DNA of 17,665 nt from Funneliformis mosseae. Lineage: Eukaryota > Glomeromycota > Glomeromycetes > Glomerales > Glomeraceae. Positions within the stretch are counted from its first letter, which is position 1; every line of letters begins with the position of its first letter. A model generated the notes under the pieces. It was not told the origin of the DNA. It did no database searches and saw only the letters and a program-made list of their open reading frames with translations. The position numbers and the translations under genes are program-made. Below, one piece after another: positions 8,983 through 17,223 of the stretch. The stretch covers positions 1 to 17,665 of the forward strand of contig CAJVPP010001827.1 in the NCBI GenBank assembly GCA_910592005.1, in the 5' to 3' direction.

Positions 8983-9526
8983 CTCTCGAAAAAGTATCCA
9001 GTCAGCCAAAAAAAATAAATTTATTTAAAATTTTAAGTGTAAATTTTTAAAATAATTGAAATCATCAATAATTAAGAGATGTCTGATTCTTTTTTTTATA
9101 ATTTGCCTAAGCACACCATCTTTATTCATAGAATTTGGTCATCCAAATCTTTTAGCATTTGATCTATTATTAGAATTAGCATACCGCATAATTACATTTG
9201 TAACAGTACTTTATGGAAATTTTAAAATGCGTGCAAAGGTCTCATGAATCCTTTCAACTAACTTTAAACTGATAATTTATCCGCATTCAAAATCATTTAA
9301 TTTGCAATTTTTTCTCAAGTTGAATGACGCAATTTTTAAAAAGGTGAAATTAAAGTTGTTTTATGTTTTTGTATATTAAACCTGATCTATACATTATTAT
9401 ACAAATATAAATATATGAACATCATCGTCAAAACCAGAGGAGTTATTTAAAAACAAAATTTTATTTAGTTGATATGTCTGATCTTGAGAAATTTAAAAAA
9501 AGCTTGACTGGATACTTTTCTGAAGG
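8983..9526 (-). mobile_element. Internally deleted Tc1-type element inserted in the DDE-like gene
   Basis: The left end CTCTCGAAAAAGTATCCAGT (8983) and the reverse complement of the right end, CCTTCAGAAAAGTATCCAGT (from 9526), are inverted repeats of about 25 bp. Within the first 20 bp they differ at four positions, all transitions. TA flanks both sides (8981-8982 and 9527-9528). At 544 bp it is too short for a full transposase. It interrupts the minus-strand DDE-like gene, whose reading resumes on the other side. It would have depended on a transposase made elsewhere. Confidence 0.85.
9056..9300 (-). pseudogene. N-terminal helix-turn-helix remnant of a Tc1 transposase
   Basis: The minus-strand reading ERIHETFARILKFP, a TAA, then STVTNVIMRYANSN, AKRFG, a TGA, then PNSMNKD is the paired-type DNA-binding region of Tc1 transposases (family pattern ARIL..PRSTV...I.RY...G). 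The TGA is at an Arg position (family GRP). The catalytic part is deleted, which explains the element's short length. The plus-strand open frame over the same bases is a shadow. Confidence 0.7.
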
Positions 9527-9677
9527 TATTAAATGTCAATTCAATTTTCTAATAAAACAAATTTAGATTCTAAATATGCTATACAAATTCTAGCAATATC
9601 TTCAATTACTTTTTAAATATTTTCACTATCTCTTATTTCAATCTCAGCTTAACATGTCTTTTAATTGAATGTGAAAT

Positions 9678-9753
9678 CTATAAAATTCAGTAATAAAATG
9701 AATAAATCAAGTAAGAAATTGTTAAAAAAAAATTAGTGTTTATATACCTATAC
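9678..9753 (-). other. Intron in DDE-like gene
   Basis: Minus-strand donor GTATAG at 9753 and acceptor TTTTATAG ending at 9678. It lies between the TSINFHH and ISHSIKRHV segments. One or two family residues appear to be missing at the junction, so the exact boundaries are approximate. Confidence 0.45.
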
Positions 9754-10740
9754 ATGGTGAAAATTAATAGAAGTTTTCACCTTTCCAACTTCTAAGAATA
9801 CCCATTTATTTACTTTTACATTATACCATTCTTTCAAATAACTTAATATTATCATTAATTCAAAATTATATTAGTGAGGCCTATTGTCTGAGATAATACT
9901 TATCTATTCAGATTTCTTATTAAGAAATTCAATTACACTATATAAAGATGAGGCTGTAAATTATGCATCTTATTTTGTATCGCATAATCAATAATCAAAA
10001 GCTTTAATATTAATTTGACTATTGTCTAATTTTATGTAAACTAAAATGAAATGCAATGACCACCCTTTTTTATCATAGAAATTCTGCTTAGTTTTTTTTG
10101 CACTTTATAATAAGATTTTCATTTTGTAGATTACTAAAAAACTGCTTCTTTTTTATCTAACTCCATTATTATTGTATTGAATTGAGAATTCAAATAAACT
10201 TTTCTCATTTAATGTGATAAATAATAGATCAGTTTTCTTCATAGATTTTCAAATCATCATAAATAGTTGTATCAATAATTTCTTTAAGATTAATAAAAAA
10301 AGTGAATAATTCTTGATATTTATTACATACTTTAATATGTAATTCATCATAAATTCCAAAGTATAAAGTAAGCAATGATTAATGCAAGGGTCATATTTAG
10401 TTGTATCATTTTCTGATATTCTAAATTTTTGCTTATATGATCTTTTTAGATAACGTTGTAAATTCTCAATACATTGAATGAATTTATTTTAAATAAATAA
10501 TAGTTGTCAAATTAATAAGGTATTATTTATTTTATCATCAATTTTAGTCTAACTTTACCTGAAATTCTATTGAACTAATTTCTTTTTGAATTAGATCTTT
10601 TAAACACACAAATATTTTGTATCCATATATATTACAAGTAGCATAAAATCCTTCCATATCTTTCTGATATTGATAATAATTTCCTTCTAATTAACGATAT
10701 TATGGTGGTTTTTGTAACTTCAAATAAAATCTCAAAAGGG

Positions 10741-11372
10741 TAAATAAACTAAAACAATTACTCAAGGAATCATGGGTGAGAATTCACAATAATGTCAAAG
10801 AATTATTCTCAATAATAATCATGTGAGATAGACACAAAATAAATACAAAGATAACTCAAAGATATTTCAAAGATTACACTTCAGAGACTCCAAGTTAATA
10901 TAGCAAATCAATATAATATCATATAATAAGTTCACTAATAAAGGGAATTGTATGAATGTAAAGGATCACAGATAATTTATAACAGTTTCAATGGGTTTGT
11001 AAAGGATAAGTTTTATATTTGATTAATTATACTTCTTTATTAATTGTCTGAAGTGAAGCGAAGGACTATATATTATTATGCAGTTTATAAAAATTAAGAT
11101 CACATAGTAATATCCAAATGTCTGCACACATCACGTCTAATTGAAAATTTTGTACTAATAAAAAAAACATAAACATAAACAAGATAAAAAAAAATTTTGT
11201 AAAAAGTGTTACGAATAAAAAATAAAGTTAACATATATTATTAATAGTATTACGTGTTACAAAGATTTACTTTGAATTTTTTATTTTTTATTAAAAAAAA
11301 AATCACAATATTTTTGTTAGAACTTTAGATCTAAGTTTTGGAACAGTATTATTATACTTTATTGTATATGAC
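10741..11372. other. Spacer between DDE-like gene and Helitron gene
   Basis: No coding similarity was recognised. It lies upstream of the minus-strand DDE-like gene and downstream of the Helitron helicase stop, so it should hold the promoter of the former and the 3' end of the latter. I could not identify a Helitron 3' terminus (CTRR preceded by a hairpin) with confidence. A short direct repeat GTGTTAC occurs at about 11207 and 11253. Confidence 0.4.
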
Positions 11373-13165
11373 TCAGTTTTGTGATATCATAAAAATCAAA
11401 CATTTTTCTTCGTCTAACCTTTCTTTTAACCTTTTGCAGTCTTTAATGCGCTGAAGTCTCTCAAAGTTAAATAGTTTGAAGAGAAGATCTTCAAGAATAC
11501 GTACTCGAGATGCAGCTACAAAAATAAGACCTGCGATAAACTCTTTATCACTGAGATCTACTATGACCTTTTTTAATGTAAGACTCTGATTTTTATGTAC
11601 TATAATTGTCAATGCAAGATAAATAGAAATTTGCAAGCGTGAATAAGTATTTTCAGATTTATCAATCCAGGTACATCAAATTAGTGCAATTGGTACAACC
11701 TTTTTCTTCTCTAAGCTAACAATGGTGGGATTGTTGTAATTGTCAAAAGAGATCAAGACTGCTATAGGAAGAGAAGGCGATCCTTGATTTTCTTTGAATA
11801 TTATATTCTGAATAGTTCTTATAGAACTATTTACTAGCTCAGTTTCAGTCTGCAGGTTTACCGCTAACATGACTTTTGCATCTCTTGACAGCAATATATG
11901 CGCTTTAAAACTATATGCTATATCAAAATTGGCTTTTTTAGCCTCATTGCCACTTGTATATACTGCTTAAATTTTAGCAACAGGAATATTTAGAGATCGA
12001 AGTCAATTTATATTTACTGAATTGAGTTCAGTCCACTTTGTTAGAATAAATAAGACATCAGAGAATCTATTACGTTCCATTATACTAAGCTTATCTTCAG
12101 TTTGTGTGGTAGGAACTTTTCAATTGTCTATAGTGGATTCTCTATTATGCAGTCTTAAGAGAATGTCTCTAAAGTCCTATTATTCTTTAGAGTTTTCTGA
12201 TTGACGCTGAATAACATTAAGCTTATATACCTCTTTAAACTATCTATATATCACTAGACCACTATTAGATAATGCATCTTTCTTGATGTCAAAATACATA
12301 GGATAATCAAGAACAGGTAGAAGCTGGCTGAAGTCACTACATAAAACAACTGACCTTCCATTAAATGGTTCGTTTTTATGTTTGAAAAAGGCTTGCTGAA
12401 GCCAAATATCGATTAGAGCAAGCATTCAACAACCAATCATGCTTTTCTTATTGATTATTACATATCATATTTTTTAATTTATCCTGCAATTGTTTCAGCC
12501 ATTCACCGTTTATGTCAATACATTTTGCATCGTTAACTATTAGTATTGAAAGTGCTGATTGTATTGTCATTCTATTAATGTTAAATGCTGCAACTCCTGT
12601 TGGTGCAAGCATTATTACAGGTAATCCTGATTCAGCTTCAATCATTCCTTTAATTCTACTTCAAATTGCTTTTATTAGATAGGTCTTACTGGTCCTAGCA
12701 GTTCCCATTAAGATTATTTTTAAAGGATCATTTTTATACCCTACAAGTATACTTTGGTAATGGAATTCTATTCGCTTGAAGATTGTTTTTTGATTGTCAT
12801 TCAACATCTGATAATTCACTATTGAGTTTTCTTTTTTAACATTTCTAGAATCCCTGATTACAAACGTATCAAGACCTAAGAGATCTATATCAGAATACCA
12901 TTACCTCGAATCATTGATTCAGTTATGGTTCTGATCTATGTCATGAGATCTTAGGTTAGAGTAGCAATCAAAATTTGGTCTTAGACCTATTTCCAAAAGA
13001 ATCATCCAGTCAGATTGAAATTTGTCCTACTTATTATCTTCAACTATTTCGTCTTCCTCTTCTTTCTCTTCAATTATTTTACTTTCCGTGGGTGATCTAA
13101 GTAAATCAATTGGATCTGTATTGATCTCTTCTAAAAAATGATCATATAACGTTAACCATACAATA
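11373..13165 (-). pseudogene. Helitron protein, PIF1-like helicase part
   Basis: The part downstream of the insertion reads TLYDHFLEEINTDPIDLLRSP near 13150-13090, an acidic linker, then FQSDWMILLEIGL. The ATPase follows. Walker A reads GTARTSKTYL with the Lys codon at 12685-12687, where the family has G-T-A-G-T-G-K. LAPTGVAAFNIN is intact near 12610. Walker B reads IINKKSMIG, Asn at 12450-12452 and Lys at 12447-12449 replacing Asp and Glu. Next come the NEPFNGRSVVLCSDFSQLLP block near 12345, the DAKVMLAVNLQTETELVNSS block near 11880-11830, and the C-terminal VHKNQSLTLKKVIVDLSDKEF and FVAASRVR motifs, ending at 11373. Stops are TAG/TAA at Gln positions, TGA at Trp or Arg positions. Frameshift near 12460. 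ATP binding and hydrolysis would both be lost. Confidence 0.87.
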
Positions 13166-13173
13166 GTTCTGTT

Positions 13174-14696
13174 TAATGCTCCAAATAGTTCAATTCAGTT
13201 TGGATTATAGGCCAATCTGAAACTGATCTAAAAATTTGAGTTCAGTTCGATTCAGATTATAAATCCTAAAAATGCCAATCCAAAATTGAACTGAACCGTA
13301 AACTAGTAAAAATCTGAACTGAACTGAAAATTTTAAATTAATCTGAAATTTCAGATCATTTAGAACAATCCTTTTATCATTCTTTTAAAATGATAATTTA
13401 ATCGTTTCAATCAAACAATTCTTTTATCGTTCGTTTAGAATGATAATTTGATCATTCCAATCAAACAATTTTCTTATCATTCATTTGGAATGATAACTTC
13501 AATCATTCCAAATGAATGATTTTTTTATCATTCATTTGGAACGATAATTTAATCATTCCAAATGAATGATTTTTTTATCATTCATTTAGAACGATAATTT
13601 AATCATTTCAATCAAATAATTTTTTTATCGTTTATTTGGAATGATAACTTCAATCATCATTCATTTGGAATCAAATGATTTTCTTATCATTCATTTAGAA
13701 CGATAACTTCAATCTTTTCAAATGAATGATTTTTTTATCGTTCAATTGGAATGATAATTTAATCATTCCAATTGAACGATTTTTTTATCATTTGTTGAGA
13801 ACGATAACTTCAATTGTTTCAAACGAACAATAAGAAAATCATTCATTTAGAATAATCAAATTATCGTTTCAAATGAACGATTTTCTTATCATTCGTTTAG
13901 AACGATAATTTAATTATTTCAATTGAACGATTTTTTTATCATTCGTTTAGAATGATAATTTTAATCATTCCAAATAAATGATAACTTCAATCATTTTAAA
14001 TGAATAATTCTTTTATCATTTGTTTGAAATGATAATTTGATCGTTTAATCGAATGATTCTTTTATCATTTGTTTAGAATGATAATTTGATTGTTTCAATC
14101 GAACAATTTTCTTATCGTTCATTTAGAATGATAATTTCATCATTTCAATTGAACGATCTTTTTATCATTCATTTGGAATGATAACTTCAATTGTTCCAAT
14201 CAAACGATTTTTTTATCATTTATTTGAAATGATAACTTCAATTGTTTCAATCGAACGATTCTTTTATCATTTATTTGAAATGATAACTTCAATCGTTCCA
14301 AATAAACGATTTTTTTTATCATTCATTTGAAATAATAATTTCATCGTTCCAATCGAATAATTTTCTTATTATTCATTTAAAATGAAAATTTTATCATTCT
14401 AATTGAACGATTCTTTTATCATTTGTTTGAAATGATAATTTTATCATTCTAATCAAACGATCCTTTTATCGTTCATTTGAAACGATAATTTCATCATTCC
14501 AAATGATCCAAAATTTCAGATTAATCTGAAATTTTCAGTTTAGTTTAGATTTTTTTCGGTTCAGATTAGATTTATAATCCAAAAAAATCTGAACTGAACT
14601 GAAAATTTTCAGATTGAAATTTTTGCAATCTGAAACCAAACTGAAGTTGATCTGAATCGAAAATTTTCAGATTAATCTGAACCGTTCAAAGCTTTA
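13174..14696. mobile_element. Non-autonomous hAT-like / foldback element with palindromic minisatellite core (copy 1)
   Basis: The element splits the Helitron gene exactly. Its left end TAATGCTCCAAATAGTTCAA and the reverse complement of its right end TAAAGCTTTGAACGGTTCAG align without gaps, and all but one mismatch are transitions. Flanks GTTCTGTT (13166-13173) and GTTCCATT (14697-14704) are an 8-bp target duplication with two transitions. Joining the flanks restores the Helitron reading around ENGT and VWLTLYDHF. The arms (about 13174-13355 and 14511-14696) are packed with CTGAA/TTCAG words in both orientations, and the core is an array of about 50-bp units. No coding capacity is visible. 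An 8-bp duplication and subterminal short repeats fit hAT. Long inverted arms around tandem repeats recall foldback elements. Confidence 0.8.
13356..14510. repeat. Palindromic minisatellite array, about 23 units of roughly 50 bp
   Basis: The array repeats a degenerate unit built from alternating ATCGTT-like and AACGAT-like words spaced by A/T-rich linkers. In this copy most words read ATCATT or AATGAT, the CpG-lost forms. Each unit contains two or three short inverted repeats, for example ATCGTTC...GAACGAT with a 5-base loop, so either strand can fold into a string of hairpins. Unit length varies slightly around 50 bp, and some units lack the ACTTCA spacer. The unit count is estimated from array length, not aligned. 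Confidence 0.85.
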
Positions 14697-14704
14697 GTTC
14701 CATT

Positions 14705-17210
14705 TCTGTTAATTCTTATAAATCTCAATGCTAAACGTGAAGAAAGACCTTTACTCTGCAGAATTCTTCTCATTGAGGTCTTTTATGTAACAGTGATAGA
14801 CGTGAAAAGATACATATGATGTTTTCATTTTAGCATCTTTTCCATTGGCCTTTAATTAATCTATAAGTGGAGCCAGAATAACGTATAATCCTCAAGTTTT
14901 GTAGGTCGATTCCAATATGTTACTAAAGGTGATTTTTCCGTCTAACCTAATTTATTATCAATTGTAAAAGATTCTTTACCTTTTCTAGTACCGCAAATTC
15001 ATCTTGGTGCTTTCTTATTAATATTCAAGAAAATGAATTGACGGCTTGAATGGTAGAGAGGAAGACCAAATAGAATGTAACAGGTTTTTTGAGCAGAGAT
15101 ATCCTGTTCTCCAACATTGTGTAATAGTAACTTTTAGACTGAGGTAATTATTAGATCTTTTAGTTGACTCTCGTTAAGGATTCGATTCAATATGTTTAAA
15201 AAGGCTTCTGATTCTGGTTCTGCTTTGCTTGCATACTTTAAGATATATTATAATGCAGTGTATATACTTAATACTGGTTTTAAGTTCACATTAGCTCGCC
15301 AACCCTGCAGCTGAAGTCAACTATATGAATTAATATACTGATCATTCCTTGCTGTCACAAGCTCTGATCACCCATGGTCATTATCCTGCAAGAATGTTTG
15401 ATCAACAATCTCTTTAGGATATCCAAACCTACAAAACTGCTTTTCCTCTTTATTGATTCAAAAATAATATGCAGGACTACTTTGGGTATATCTTTGTAAT
15501 TTATTAATTAAATCAATGTAATCCTGCTGATCGTCATGTAACTCACCACTTTTCTTTTGGCATGGATGCTATTCAGGAACAGGCATGTTGAGACCCAGAT
15601 TTATTGTGGTAACCAGACTATCAAGATATCATGTAATTTCATTCATCTTATTCTCATTTTCTTTTATTTGCTTCCATTCTATTATAGGTGCATTTCTTGT
15701 TTTGCCGATCCTATATACATGAACACTTCTGCGATGCTGCCATTCAAATCGATACCACAAATCCTCTAAATCCTATTGTTTTTTTAAGGCATCATTAAGG
15801 AAAATATCAAATCGCTTGTTGAAAAACCAGACTGTGATATGAGAATTATTAACGATATTTTAGTAGTTATTTTTGGCTGAGCTTTCAGAGTCATTAGATA
15901 GAATAAGCTCATAGAGTTCAGGCTAGTGCAAATCAGCAGCACTAAATATAAAGAAATTCAGGCCTTGTGTTCCAATTTGCTTAATCATATCAGAGAGTTC
16001 ATAGCGCTGCACATTCAAAACTGACGAGATTCATGTAAACTTTTACTAAATCGCATTATTCTATCGGCAATATGGTTATCATCTTGAATGATTCTTTCTT
16101 GAATATCCATAATGGTAATTTGAGAATCAGTAAGATTTGTTTAACATATACTTTTCCTTCTTGTAGTGCTTGCTAACGCATCTAAGAATTTAGTGTAAAA
16201 TATCACTAGCGAGCATATCGTGTAAATCTTCCATCTTTATACAAAAGAAAATGTTTGAAATATTCAGCAGGCTTTACATCTCTAATATGTTTTGTACAAA
16301 GATCCACACATCTAGTTGGATATAAAGTCAGAAATGCACATACAATATACCCTGATGTCTGAAATTCGTTAATAAGATTACCATTAATTTGTGACCATAT
16401 AATAGGGTGATTTTTATTTTGCATTCGGTTAAGAGTATGTTTAATAGCAACATCCTCATGATATGCTGAGGGAAATAATGAGATAAAGGTACATGTAATT
16501 ACATTATTTTCATTTTCATTATCTGATTCTTTAATAATACTTCAAAGCTGATCATCAATTTAACCATCAATTGGTAAAGATCGAAGAACTTTGAAATCAA
16601 TGATTATATCAGTATAGTAATGATTATTTTCTTTTAACTATATTAATGCATGAGCAATCTTTACGATGAACTTTAAAATCTCTGAATACTTCTGAATTGC
16701 TCTTAGATTGATGTCTTATTATAAGCACATCTAATGACGATAGATGTCGAGAAAGCTTTGTAACAATTTCTTAAACATTTTGAGAAAAGTTGATTATATT
16801 TCTGCGATACTTATATTGTTCTTCACGAAGTCTATAGACTGACATTATGAGAAAAACTCTCACAATCAACATTTCCTCAACCTCTGTGAGGTTCTGAAGT
16901 TCATCAGGCACTTCACATAGATTCATATTATTCTCTACTGAGAACTTCTTTGGAGACTTTGTTTCTTTATAACAATGTTAGCATTTCCCTTTTACAAGTA
17001 CAATCATTAGAAAGCTTTCATTGCATATAGGACAAAGCGTATACTTGAATTTATCAACTTTGTTATGAAATTTTTAAGAAGATTTTGTTCAAATTTACTA
17101 AGTGTATTAGACTCAGCATTTACGTCACCTGCACCATTATCTTAACTAGACTTTTGCTGCAGCTGTTTTTATTGTGGATTCAATTCTTGATTTTGATTTT
17201 GATTAATGTT
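14705..17210 (-). pseudogene. Helitron protein, N-terminal and Rep (HUH) part
   Basis: Read from about 17210 down, a Gln/Asn-rich stretch precedes a Cys motif (LCPIC near 17040, then HCYKE near 16975), then SPKKFSVENNMNL and LSRHLSSLDVLIIRHQS near 16720. An open block at 16206-16424 reads DVKPAEYFKHFLLYKDGRF, typical of Helitron replicases. The Rep core reads WYRFEWQHRRSVHVYRIG near 15750-15705. Its HUH motif is H-V-Y instead of H-V-H, with the Tyr codon at 15713-15715. Then come FCRFGYPKEIVDQTFL near 15435-15390, LVTARNDQYINSYS, LQLQGWRANVNLKPVLSIYT and KYASKAEPESEAF. Stops include TAG at Trp positions (16206-16208, 16173-16175, 15923-15925), TGA at an Arg position (16203-16205) and a Trp position (14770-14772), and TAG at a Gln position (16182-16184). 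Frameshifts lie near 17070 and 16660. Confidence 0.85.
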
Positions 17211-17223
17211 CTTCAGATAAGTT

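Larger units (their letters stand above)
7997..10740 (-). pseudogene. Multi-exon DDE-like gene of a fungal repeat family, broken
   Basis: Read on the minus strand from about 10740 down, the N-terminal part contains LEGNYYQYQKDMEGFYATCN near 10700-10640. The centre contains NFYDKKGW near 10090-10070, then ISIISDNRPH near 9898-9870, KEWYNVKVNKWVFLEV near 9830-9785 and KTSINFHH. A coiled-coil-like segment rich in Glu and Lys lies at 8488-8632. The C-terminal part contains LLEYLFLEGNVHKNRR near 8205-8150 and INNWITRFAAKFKKTYL near 8060-8010. The SDNxPH block resembles the second Asp motif of RNase H-fold DDE enzymes, so a transposase origin is an inference. I recognise the ensemble as a family repeated many times in Glomeromycotina-type genomes, without a secure functional name. 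Introns keep GT-AG ends: 9678-9753, 8633-8700, 8426-8487 and 8241-8364. Stops are mostly TAA/TAG at Gln positions, with TGA at Trp/Arg positions. A Tc1 derivative (8983-9526) splits it. Confidence 0.6.
11373..17223 (-). mobile_element. Helitron with Rep-PIF1 helicase gene, decayed and interrupted
   Basis: A minus-strand gene of Helitron type (rolling-circle DNA transposon) occupies this stretch. A Cys-rich N-terminal segment is at the high-coordinate end, then the Helitron-like N / Rep HUH region, then a PIF1-family SF1 helicase ending at 11373. It is interrupted by the hAT-like element at 13174-14696, and its upstream end is cut by a second copy of that element from 17224. Neither the 5'-TC end nor the 3'-CTRR end was identified, so the true element is probably longer. 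Damage is mostly G:C to A:T with several single-base frameshifts. Confidence 0.85.

Noticed and set aside
9056..9247. Plus-strand hydrophobic open frame of 63 codons
   Set aside because: The minus strand over the same bases reads as the helix-turn-helix region of a Tc1 transposase, which also fits the surrounding inverted repeats.
12022..12204. Plus-strand open frame of 60 codons
   Set aside because: It lies antisense to the helicase, whose minus-strand reading through the same bases is recognisable.
13356..14510. CRISPR array
   Set aside because: The repeats are contiguous roughly 50-bp units without unique spacers, are degenerate, and sit inside a eukaryotic transposon context with inverted arms and a target duplication.
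15557..15769. Plus-strand open frame of 70 codons
   Set aside because: It lies antisense to the Helitron Rep core, which contains the H-V-Y motif on the minus strand.
3581..16208. Reassigned genetic code with TAA/TAG read as Gln
   Set aside because: TAA and TAG repeatedly fall at Gln positions, which first suggested a ciliate-like code. However, TAG also falls at clear Trp positions (for example 5458, 7460, 15923, 16173, 16206) and TGA at Arg and Trp positions, alongside missense transitions in catalytic residues and frameshifts. One code cannot explain this. C-to-T and G-to-A mutation can.
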